Shown: piece after piece, positions 1-8,858 of the stretch
How the letters are laid out: every line of letters starts with the position of its first letter
Position numbering within the stretch: the stretch's first letter is position 1
From: an uncultured Flavobacteriales bacterium
Lineage (GTDB): Bacteria; Bacteroidota; Bacteroidia; Flavobacteriales; BACL11
Reading direction: 5' to 3'
Assembly (NCBI GenBank): GCA_905478555.1
Contig: CAJQIZ010000004.1
Coordinates: forward strand, 30,627-94,626
Length of the DNA stretch: 64,000 nt
Notes under the pieces: model-generated
What the model was told of the DNA's origin: nothing
Databases searched by the model: none
The model's input: only the letters and a program-made list of their open reading frames with translations
Position numbers and translations under genes: made by a program

Positions 1-192
1 ACCTTACATGCAATGTTAGCCAGAATGAGACCCCCAGAATTTCCTGCAGCACTAGGTATTATTCGTGCAGTAAACAAACCTACATTTAATGAAGGATTAC
101 TCGCTCAATTAGAATATGAAAAGGAAAACGCCAAGTTCAAAACAGTAGATGAATTATTAAAGTCGGGGGATACATGGGAAATTGAAGATTAG
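1..192 (+). CDS. 2-oxoacid:ferredoxin oxidoreductase beta subunit (KorB-like), C-terminal fragment cut by the window edge
   Basis: Frame 1 reads TLHAMLARMRPPEFPAALGIIRAVNKPTFNEGLLAQLEYEKENAKFKTVDELLKSGDTWEIED*, resembling the KorB C-terminus; not in the ORF track because the start lies outside the window. Confidence 0.7.
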   Translation, partial: TLHAMLARMRPPEFPAALGIIRAVNKPTFNEGLLAQLEYEKENAKFKTVDELLKSGDTWEIED

Positions 193-250
193 AACTGTAA
201 AACGAAAAATTGCTCCGCATTTTTGCACCGCTGATCCATCTACGAAAACA
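193..250 (+). repeat. Dispersed intergenic repeat, copy 1 (3' half only)
   Basis: aactgtaaaacgaaaaattgctccgcatttttgcaccgctgatccatctacgaaaaca; shares its core with copies at 28.5, 29.5 and 62.4 kb. Confidence 0.75.
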
Positions 251-312
251 AACTTAATTAATTTAATTTTTATGATTCGAAAGAAAATTAATAATAATGT
301 ATTTAATTATTA

Positions 313-747
313 TCATCTACTACGTAACTCTGCATAATCTAAAATATAATTACACTTAAAGATATCATCTGAGTTAAGTCTAAGAGTTCCTTTAATTGTA
401 ACTACTTCATCCATAACAAAATTATTATTATCAGATTTGAAATTTAACTCTACAACAGTTTCTGGACCTCCAGCCCCACAGAAGAAACAAGACCATATTG
501 GGCCCTTTGAAAGAACAAAATAACCTTTACTAGGATCAATAGTTAAAATATGTCCTCTTAATAAAACTTGTTTACCTGCCAAGGCTCTTACACTAAAACC
601 AAAATGAGGATATAAAAGTAGACCATCTATTTCTTCTGAGTATATCTCTTCAAATTCAACGTCAGCTAAATCATCCCAAGTTATTTCATTTTGGGCAAAA
701 CTTAATTCTGAAGTAAATAATAAGACAAATAATATGACTCTATACAT
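313..747 (-). CDS. Secreted/periplasmic protein, possibly DUF3299-like, associated with an ABC transporter
   Basis: Signal peptide MYRVILFVLLFTSELSFAQ, GPIWSCFFCGAGGPETVVEL motif; overlaps the downstream end of the permease gene. Confidence 0.5.
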   Translation of the reverse strand: MYRVILFVLLFTSELSFAQNEITWDDLADVEFEEIYSEEIDGLLLYPHFGFSVRALAGKQVLLRGHILTIDPSKGYFVLSKGPIWSCFFCGAGGPETVVELNFKSDNNNFVMDEVVTIKGTLRLNSDDIFKCNYILDYAELRSR

Positions 748-1957
748 TTGAAAGTGTTTTAGGAATATTAATGCGATATGCTTTAATAATAGGAATTAAA
801 GATGCGATGAGTCCAATAGATAAAGCTATTGGAAACAAACATAATTCGTCTTTTATTAAACTGAACTGAACTGAATAAAAACTATAATTTTTACTAATAA
901 AAAATGATACTATGAATAATATAGATCTACTAAATAATAATCCCAAAAATAATCCTAATATTGATACTAGCATACCTTCTTGAAAAACTAATTTAACCAA
1001 CTGAAATCTTGAAGCCCCATAAACTCTCATTAAAGCTAATTCATAACGTCTTTTTTTCAAAGAATTGTATAGACTAATAAATATACTTAATCCTGATACT
1101 AAAATTATAAAAAAACCAATCATATTTATTGATCGCAATCCTAAACCAAGTAAACTAATTAATCTATTGATTTCAAAAGCAGGAACAGCTGCCTGTAAAT
1201 TAGTAGTCTCATTAACTTGTCGTGGAAACTTAATAAGTCCAATAGGACTTCTAAATTTTACCAACATAGAAGTAATCATTTCATTATGATCAACAGAACA
1301 ACCTCCTTCCAACCCTTCATGGGTATGATCTGAATGCTTTTTACGATCATGAACTTTACTTATACTTTCAGGATTTGTTAGAATTAATTGATCAATAATT
1401 GTATTTGATTTATCAATTATACCAACAACTTTGAAAGCATATTTATTGTGAATTTCTCCACCTTCAATTAAACCATGAGAACTGTAAAAAGTACTTCCAA
1501 TTTTTAATTGACAAGCTTTAACAACATCACTTCCAACAACTACCTGCATAGATTTATCCCATAATTTACCTGCCTGAAAATTAACTTGAAATAATTTAGG
1601 ATATGCATGAGTAGTACCAACAATTCTAAACCCTTTGTACGAATCTCCAAAAGATAGAGGAATTGTTGATTCTATCATTGGATTTGATTTAATTTTATTA
1701 ACTTCCTCAAGAAAAATATTGCCGGTAGGATTATCAATATGATATATTGATGAGAGGATTAATTGTAAAGGACTTCCCTTAGCTCCAATCACCATATCTA
1801 TTCCATTAAGATTCCGCTGGAGTTTTTCTTCAACAGATTTATTTAATAATAATAGCAATGAAATTATACCAACACCAAAAGCCATAAGTAACAAACTCAG
1901 TATTGTATTAGATGGATTACGAATAATATTTATCCAGCATAATCTATTTATATTCAT
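740..1957 (-). CDS. FtsX/MacB-like ABC transporter permease with His-rich insertion
   Basis: N-terminal TM followed by large extracytoplasmic loop and three C-terminal TMs; insertion HDRKKHSDHTHEGLEGGCSVDHNE. Confidence 0.8.
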   Translation of the reverse strand: MNINRLCWINIIRNPSNTILSLLLMAFGVGIISLLLLLNKSVEEKLQRNLNGIDMVIGAKGSPLQLILSSIYHIDNPTGNIFLEEVNKIKSNPMIESTIPLSFGDSYKGFRIVGTTHAYPKLFQVNFQAGKLWDKSMQVVVGSDVVKACQLKIGSTFYSSHGLIEGGEIHNKYAFKVVGIIDKSNTIIDQLILTNPESISKVHDRKKHSDHTHEGLEGGCSVDHNEMITSMLVKFRSPIGLIKFPRQVNETTNLQAAVPAFEINRLISLLGLGLRSINMIGFFIILVSGLSIFISLYNSLKKRRYELALMRVYGASRFQLVKLVFQEGMLVSILGLFLGLLFSRSILFIVSFFISKNYSFYSVQFSLIKDELCLFPIALSIGLIASLIPIIKAYRINIPKTLSNV

Positions 1958-2580
1958 AATTCAATTGATGTATTGAATTGATCTTTCAATCTTTGATCGT
2001 GAGTGATGATAATCAATTTTGCGTTTGTTAAAGAAGCCTGTTCTTTAAGTAATGTGATAATTTTTTGGCAATTATTATCATCTAAACTTGAAGTTGGCTC
2101 ATCTGCTAATATTAAATCCGGTGCTTTAATAAGGGCAGTAGCAATTGCAGCTCTTTGCTGTTCACCCTGACTTAATTCATCAGGCATATTATTCAGTTTA
2201 TCAGATAACCCAATTTCTTGCAATAAATGAATTGCCTTTTTTTTATCTTGTAGTTTGTTTGATAAATAAAGAGATAATAGTAGATTATCTAAGATACTTA
2301 AATTTCTAACAAAATGCGATTGCTGAAAGACCATACCAATATGTGAACCTCTAAATTGATCAAGACTTTTTGAAGATAAATTTTGGAAACGAGTTCCATT
2401 CATTTCCACAAATCCAGATTGAGGTCTAAGTAAACCAGATAAAATCTGAATTAATGTGGTTTTACCTACACCTGAATCACCTAATATCAATAAATCTTCT
2501 CCTTGTTGTAATAGAATATCTGGAAAAGTAAAAATATGCGAACCATCATAAGAAAAAGATAAAGCTTCTGTTTTTAACAT
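1954..2580 (-). CDS. ABC transporter ATP-binding protein (LolD/MacB type)
   Basis: Walker A GDSGVGKT, signature LSQGEQQR, Walker B LILADEPTSSLD. Confidence 0.9.
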   Translation of the reverse strand: MLKTEALSFSYDGSHIFTFPDILLQQGEDLLILGDSGVGKTTLIQILSGLLRPQSGFVEMNGTRFQNLSSKSLDQFRGSHIGMVFQQSHFVRNLSILDNLLLSLYLSNKLQDKKKAIHLLQEIGLSDKLNNMPDELSQGEQQRAAIATALIKAPDLILADEPTSSLDDNNCQKIITLLKEQASLTNAKLIIITHDQRLKDQFNTSIEL

Positions 2581-2727
2581 TTATAAATTAATTTAAATAA
2601 CAATCTTTATATAATACACAGATAATAAGTTTAATTATTCAAAATTACGAAATAATTTATTCAATTATTATTCTCTTTTCTACTGTTCAATCATCATAAA
2701 TGTAAAAGAGAGGTTAATTTGTTTGTT

Positions 2728-3912
2728 TTATAATCCTAAATGTTTTTTCACATTCCCACCCATCAGATGGGTTTTTGGGTCTTCCAAACATTCTTTAATT
2801 CTACACAAGAAACCTACTGATTCTTTTCCATCAATAACTCTATGATCATAAGATAAAGCAACATACATAATTGGCCTTATTTTTACCTCTCCATTTACTA
2901 CCATTGGACGTTCTACAATGTTATGCATTCCTAAAATAGCCGATTGAGGAGGATTAATAATTGGAGTAGAAAGCATGGAGCCAAACACACCACCATTAGT
3001 AATAGTGAAAGTACCTCCTAACATTTCATTAATTGTAATTTTACCATCTCTCGCTTTAATTGCTAAACGCTTTATTTCAGATTCTACTTCTTGAAAATTT
3101 AGTAATTCAGCATTTCTTACAACAGGAACCATTAATCCTTTTGGTGCACTCACTGCAATACCAATATCTGTATAATTATGATGAATAATTTCATTTCCAT
3201 CAATCATTGCATTCACATCTTTAAACTCTTGCAAAGCAGTAGTAACCGATTTTGTAAAGAATGACATAAATCCTAAACTAATACCATATTTCTCTTTAAA
3301 CTGTTCTTTATATTCTTTTCTAATCTCAAAAATTGCAGTCATATCTACTTCGTTAAAAGTAGTAAGCATTGCCGTTTCGTTTTTAACAGTAACTAATCTG
3401 CTTGCTATTTTCCTCCTAAGAGAAGACATCTTTTTTCTTGAAGTCCCTCTTGGTCCATCAGTAGCAATTCCATTTAAAGCACCTTCCACATCACTCTTTG
3501 TAATTTTCCCAGATTCGCCCGTTCCTTTAACATCCTTAGCAGATATATCGTTAGAGTGAATCATTACAGATGCTAGTGGTGTAGTTTTTACCCCTAAATT
3601 AGTAGATGATTTTGTGGATGAAGTTTTTGTTTCTACATAATTCCGTTCTACCTTTTTTGCTTTCGACTCTCCTTTTACAGAAGTATCAATAATACAAACA
3701 ACACCACCAACTGCTACAGTTTTTCCCTCAGCAACAATAATTTTAATTGTACCACTTTCTTCTGCAGGTAGTTCTAAAGTTGCTTTGTCAGAATCAATTT
3801 CTGCAATAGATTGGTCTTTCTCTACATAATCACCATCTTCAACTAGCCATTCTGCAATTTCTACCTCCGATATAGATTCTCCTGGACTCGGGACTTTCAT
3901 TTCTAATAACAT
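2728..3912 (-). CDS. sucB: 2-oxoglutarate dehydrogenase E2, dihydrolipoyllysine succinyltransferase
   Basis: Lipoyl domain [13 protein letters not shown], catalytic [16 protein letters not shown]; directly follows sucA. Confidence 0.95.
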   Translation of the reverse strand: MLLEMKVPSPGESISEVEIAEWLVEDGDYVEKDQSIAEIDSDKATLELPAEESGTIKIIVAEGKTVAVGGVVCIIDTSVKGESKAKKVERNYVETKTSSTKSSTNLGVKTTPLASVMIHSNDISAKDVKGTGESGKITKSDVEGALNGIATDGPRGTSRKKMSSLRRKIASRLVTVKNETAMLTTFNEVDMTAIFEIRKEYKEQFKEKYGISLGFMSFFTKSVTTALQEFKDVNAMIDGNEIIHHNYTDIGIAVSAPKGLMVPVVRNAELLNFQEVESEIKRLAIKARDGKITINEMLGGTFTITNGGVFGSMLSTPIINPPQSAILGMHNIVERPMVVNGEVKIRPIMYVALSYDHRVIDGKESVGFLCRIKECLEDPKTHLMGGNVKKHLGL

Positions 3913-3919
3913 GTCTTAT

Positions 3920-6619
3920 TTATTTAAAAACTTTATCAATTATTTCTTTTTGTTCTAATGCAGAGGTTTTACTAGAACCTGTTGCAGTAGCTGCTGAAGG
4001 ACTTCTTGAAATTACTTCTACCCCAAGTTTTCTTAAATGAGGTAAAATAAAGGTCCAAGCACCCATATTTTCTGGTTCTTCCTGAAACCAAACTAATTCC
4101 TTAGCCTTATATTTTTCTGTTAATTCTGTAATAGTAGCTATATCCAAAGGAAATAGTTGTTCCAATCTGACAAGTGCAACTTTTTCAGATTGATCCTGTT
4201 CTCTTCTATCTAATAATTCATAATAGATTTTACCACTACATAAAACTAGTTTTTCTACCTGTGTAGGATTTATAGTATCATCAATAATTCCCTCAAATTT
4301 ACCTTCCGATAAATCAGAAATAGAAGAAACACATTTAGGATGACGCAATAAACTTTTTGGAGTAAATACAATTAAGGGTTTTCTAAAATCTCTTTTTAAT
4401 TGCCTCCTCATTAGATGATAAAAATTAGATGGTGTGGTACAATTTACAATCTGTAAATTATATTGAGCTCCCATCTGTAAATACCTTTCTAATCTTGCAG
4501 AAGAATGTTCTGCACCCTGTCCCTCATATCCATGAGGTAATAACATCACCAAACCACTCATTAACTTCCATTTATCTTCTGCACAAGAAATAAACTGATC
4601 TAACATAATTTGAGCACCATTAGAGAAGTCTCCAAATTGAGCTTCCCAAATAGTAAGTGTATTTGGCATGCTTACAGAATATCCATAATCAAAACCTAAA
4701 ACTCCATATTCTGATAAAAGAGAATTATAAGCTTCAAAAGTAGAGTTATCACTAATAGTGTTTAATGGACACACTTCCTCTTCGGATTGTTCTACTTTTA
4801 TAATAGCATGTCTGTGAGAGAAAGTTCCTCTTTCCACATCTTGACCACTTAATCTAACATTAAAACCTTCATCTAATAATGTTGCATAAGCTAATAGTTC
4901 TCCCATAGCCCAATCTAACTTATCTGTTACTTCTACCATCTTCTCTCTATCAGAAAGTAATTTCCTAGACTTCTTAAACAACTTATCCGATTCAGGTAAA
5001 TCGTACAATATTTTAGCCAGTTCTAATAATCTCTTCTCATTAAAAGATGTGACTGATTTTTCTTTAAAATCGACTTGTTTGCGCCTCTTTATTTCACTCC
5101 ATTCTTCTTTTAAGAAACGAGTAATTTTAGCTTTTTTAATTTCTTTTGCTTCATCAAATCTATCTTGCAAAAAGTTTTGAAAATCCTCCTCTAACTCTTT
5201 TACAATAGAAGCTTCAACTACCCCTTCCTTCATCAATTTCTCTTTGTAAATTTCCCTTGGATTAAGGTGATTAGAAATTAATTCGTATAATTTTGGTTGA
5301 GTAAATCTTGGTTCATCTCCTTCATTATGTCCGTACTTTCGGTAGCACAATAAATCAATAAATACATCTTTTCCATATTTTTGTCTGTATTCTACCGCTA
5401 ATTGTAAAGCATGTACAACCGATTCTACATCGTCTCCGTTCACATGTAATACAGGAGATAAGGTAACCTTAGCAATATCTGTACAATATGTACTTGACCT
5501 AGCATCCAAATAATTAGTTGTAAATCCAACCTGATTATTTACCGCAATATGAATAGTACCACCAGTCTTATATCCATCTAGTTGAGCCATTTGTATTACC
5601 TCATAAACTACTCCTTGTCCCGCTAGTGCAGCATCACCATGTAATAAAATAGGCAGAACTTTCTTATAGTCTCCTTGATAAATACTATCTAATTTCGCTC
5701 TACTAATTCCTTCAACAACAGGATCAACAGCTTCTAAATGAGAAGGGTTAGGAGCTAAACTTAACTTTACATCTTTTCCATTGGTACATTTCTGAATAGA
5801 AGTAAATCCTAAATGGTACTTTACATCTCCTGAAATAAAGTTATCTTCATATAACTTCCCTTCAAATTCAGAGAATATCTCCTTATATGTTTTGTTGAAA
5901 ATATTTGCTAATACATTTAATCTTCCCCTATGAGACATCCCCATTACAAATTCTTCCACGCCTAGTTCCGAACTATGTTCTACTAAGGCATCTAAAGCAG
6001 GGATTAAAGATTCTGCTCCTTCTAAAGAAAATCGTTTCTGACCAACAAATTTCTTATGTAAGAAACTCTCGAAAGCAACTGCCTGATTTAATTTATGTAA
6101 AATATGTTTCTTTTGCTTGGCTTCAAATGTTGGTGTATTAGAGTTTTTATGTAACCTATTCTTAATCCATTCTATCTCTTTAGAATCACGGATATACATA
6201 TATTCTACACCTATTGATTGGCAATACACTTTTTCCAAATGCTCAACAATTACCTTCAAAGTAGATGGACCAATACCTACTTGATCTCCCGCCTGAAATT
6301 CAACTTCTAAGTCAGATTCTTCTAATCCAAAATTTTTAATATCTAAAGTAGGAGTATATTTCCTTCTTTCTCGTACAGGATTTGTTTTAGTAAACAAATG
6401 ACCACTTTTTCGATAAGCGTCAATCAGGTTAATTACCTTAAATTCTTTCTGAAATACCTGAGGGATGTCTTCTTCAGAATATACTTTTTTCGCAAAGTCA
6501 AAACCTTGAAAGAAATCACTCCATTCTTCCGTTATAGACTGAGGGTCTTGCAAGTACTGATCATACATCTGTTCAATCATTCCTGTATGTAGGGCTCCTA
6601 AAAAGGAAAAATTATCCAT
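3920..6619 (-). CDS. sucA: 2-oxoglutarate dehydrogenase E1
   Basis: 899 aa; GMSHRGRLNVLANI, LLHGDAALAGQGVVYE, YRKYGHNEGDEP motifs. Confidence 0.96.
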   Translation of the reverse strand: MDNFSFLGALHTGMIEQMYDQYLQDPQSITEEWSDFFQGFDFAKKVYSEEDIPQVFQKEFKVINLIDAYRKSGHLFTKTNPVRERRKYTPTLDIKNFGLEESDLEVEFQAGDQVGIGPSTLKVIVEHLEKVYCQSIGVEYMYIRDSKEIEWIKNRLHKNSNTPTFEAKQKKHILHKLNQAVAFESFLHKKFVGQKRFSLEGAESLIPALDALVEHSSELGVEEFVMGMSHRGRLNVLANIFNKTYKEIFSEFEGKLYEDNFISGDVKYHLGFTSIQKCTNGKDVKLSLAPNPSHLEAVDPVVEGISRAKLDSIYQGDYKKVLPILLHGDAALAGQGVVYEVIQMAQLDGYKTGGTIHIAVNNQVGFTTNYLDARSSTYCTDIAKVTLSPVLHVNGDDVESVVHALQLAVEYRQKYGKDVFIDLLCYRKYGHNEGDEPRFTQPKLYELISNHLNPREIYKEKLMKEGVVEASIVKELEEDFQNFLQDRFDEAKEIKKAKITRFLKEEWSEIKRRKQVDFKEKSVTSFNEKRLLELAKILYDLPESDKLFKKSRKLLSDREKMVEVTDKLDWAMGELLAYATLLDEGFNVRLSGQDVERGTFSHRHAIIKVEQSEEEVCPLNTISDNSTFEAYNSLLSEYGVLGFDYGYSVSMPNTLTIWEAQFGDFSNGAQIMLDQFISCAEDKWKLMSGLVMLLPHGYEGQGAEHSSARLERYLQMGAQYNLQIVNCTTPSNFYHLMRRQLKRDFRKPLIVFTPKSLLRHPKCVSSISDLSEGKFEGIIDDTINPTQVEKLVLCSGKIYYELLDRREQDQSEKVALVRLEQLFPLDIATITELTEKYKAKELVWFQEEPENMGAWTFILPHLRKLGVEVISRSPSAATATGSSKTSALEQKEIIDKVFK

Positions 6620-6689
6620 TCTATAGTTCTATATTTACATGCAAAATTATCTATTTTTATAAGATTAGAAGTATAAAATAGGAAGGAAT

Positions 6690-7037
6690 TTAAGAGTTAG
6701 TGAAATAACTTTTAATAAGCACTTTTTTTAATTCCCTTTTAACAATCATTTCCGATAGCATTTCAGTAAAAGAAAGTTGAGTTTTTTGCATTTCTTCTTG
6801 AACTTTCTCCTCTGCTAAATCAATTCTGTAAATTAGGTTTAATACCTTTTGAGGGTTCTGTTCGTTAAGTGCATTTACTAAATGATATGTAAAAGAAAAT
6901 AGGTATTTATAATCTGAAACAGGAGTGTCAATATCAAAATTGATTCCTATCATTAAAAAATCTTTCTCTAATTGTTGTGCCGTTTCTTGTAAGAATAAAT
7001 TATTCTGAATAGATTTATTAACTTCTGTTAAATTCAT
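6690..7037 (-). CDS. Hypothetical protein, 115 aa
   Basis: ORF abutting the polyprenyl synthetase gene; helical, no recognised motif. Confidence 0.6.
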   Translation of the reverse strand: MNLTEVNKSIQNNLFLQETAQQLEKDFLMIGINFDIDTPVSDYKYLFSFTYHLVNALNEQNPQKVLNLIYRIDLAEEKVQEEMQKTQLSFTEMLSEMIVKRELKKVLIKSYFTNS

Positions 7038-8000
7038 TTAATTTATCCGTTCTTTTAATTGCTTTGCAAACAACACAAGAGGTTCTTTATTATTAGATTC
7101 TATTGCATCTAAATGAAACATTGCTTTGTCATAATATTCATTCATCAAATCTAGCGTAAGCTTAGGGATTCCTAACTCTAAGAATATAGATTTCACTTTA
7201 TCAATATTATTTTCATTATTATCAGATGAGAAACAAATTAATAAAGATTGTAATTGTACACTATTAGCGTTTTGTAATGCTTTTAAATATAAATATGTTT
7301 TTTTCTTAGATAAGATATCTCCCCCAACTTGTTTCCCGAAATTTTCTGGATTACCAAAAGCATCTAACAAATCATCTTTTAATTGAAAAGCAATTCCTAA
7401 ATTTACTCCAAATTGATAGATATTATCTGTTTCCTCTTTAGAAGCTCCTGCATTTATAGCTCCAATTTTCAGGGCAGCAGCAAGTAAAACAGAAGTTTTA
7501 TACTCAATCATTTTTAAATAGTCTAAGATGGTAACATCTTTTCTATTCTCAAAATCCATATCCCATTGTTGACCTTCACAAACCTCACGAGCTGCTTTGT
7601 TAAACACATCTAAAACTTCTCTTAAATTTTTATCTTCTAATTGAGATATTAGTTCGTAGGATTGTAACAACATAGTATCTCCAGACAATATAGCAGTGTT
7701 TACATCCCACTTTTTATGAACTGTCTTACTGCCTCTTCTTAAAGGAGCATCATCCATAATATCATCATGCAATAATGTGAAATTATGAAATACCTCAATA
7801 GCTAATGCAGATTTAAAAGATTTATTAATTTCAGAACAAAATAGTTGATGAGAAAGCAACATTAAAATAGGTCTCATTCGTTTACCACCTATATCTAACA
7901 CATATTTTATAGGCTGATATAAATTTTTTGGATTAGATGGGTAATTTAATAAAGATAATTCCTTTTCAATAATATCATGTAATTCTGGAATTGATTTCAT
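7038..8000 (-). CDS. Polyprenyl synthetase family protein
   Basis: GGKRMRP, LLHDDIMDDAPLRRG and FQLKDDLLDAFG aspartate-rich motifs. Confidence 0.92.
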   Translation of the reverse strand: MKSIPELHDIIEKELSLLNYPSNPKNLYQPIKYVLDIGGKRMRPILMLLSHQLFCSEINKSFKSALAIEVFHNFTLLHDDIMDDAPLRRGSKTVHKKWDVNTAILSGDTMLLQSYELISQLEDKNLREVLDVFNKAAREVCEGQQWDMDFENRKDVTILDYLKMIEYKTSVLLAAALKIGAINAGASKEETDNIYQFGVNLGIAFQLKDDLLDAFGNPENFGKQVGGDILSKKKTYLYLKALQNANSVQLQSLLICFSSDNNENNIDKVKSIFLELGIPKLTLDLMNEYYDKAMFHLDAIESNNKEPLVLFAKQLKERIN

Positions 8001-8857
8001 TATTTTTTTACAAGATTTACTAAATATTCTCCATAACCACTTTTTCTAAGTGGTTCAGCAATCTCTAATAATTTAGCATCATTAATATATCCCATACGCC
8101 ATGCAGCTTCCTCTATACAACCTATCTTTCTTCCTTGTCTTTGTTCAATTACTTGTACATATTGGTTGGCCTGCATTAAGGAAGTAAAAGTACCAGTATC
8201 TAACCAAGCTGTACCTCTACCCAATACTCTTACATCTAATTTACCTTGATTTAAATACTCTTTATTTACATCTGTAATTTCGTATTCTCCCCTTTCAGAT
8301 AGCTGTATAGTTTTAGCAATTTCTATTACTGAATTATCATAATAATACAAACCTGGAACAGCATAATTAGATTTTGGATTTTTAGGTTTTTCTTCTAAAG
8401 AAAGAGCCTTGAAATTTTCATCAAAATCTACCACACCGTATCTTTCCGGATCATTTACATGATAACCAAATACAATTCCACCCTCAACATCCTTACAAGA
8501 AGTTAAAGTATTTATTTTCATTTGAAAAATATTATCCCCTAATACTAAACATACTTTATCATCTCCGATAAATTTTTCTCCTAATACAAAAGCTTGAGCT
8601 AATCCATTCGGAATTTCCTGTACCTTATATTCAAACCTACAACCTAATCTACTTCCATCTCCTAACAATTTTTTAAATAATGGCAAATCATGTGGAGTAG
8701 ATATAATTAATATTTCATTTATCCCTGAATACAACAAAGTAGATAAAGGGTAATATATCATAGGTTTATCATAAATCGGCATCATCTGCTTGCTAATTGC
8801 CAAAGTAAGTGGATGTAATCTGGTTCCTGATCCACCAGCTAAAATTATTCCTTTCAT
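8000..8857 (-). CDS. rfbA: Glucose-1-phosphate thymidylyltransferase
   Basis: MKGIILAGGSGTRLHPLTLAISKQMMPIYDKPMIYYPLSTL. Confidence 0.95.
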   Translation of the reverse strand: MKGIILAGGSGTRLHPLTLAISKQMMPIYDKPMIYYPLSTLLYSGINEILIISTPHDLPLFKKLLGDGSRLGCRFEYKVQEIPNGLAQAFVLGEKFIGDDKVCLVLGDNIFQMKINTLTSCKDVEGGIVFGYHVNDPERYGVVDFDENFKALSLEEKPKNPKSNYAVPGLYYYDNSVIEIAKTIQLSERGEYEITDVNKEYLNQGKLDVRVLGRGTAWLDTGTFTSLMQANQYVQVIEQRQGRKIGCIEEAAWRMGYINDAKLLEIAEPLRKSGYGEYLVNLVKK

Positions 8858-8858
8858 A

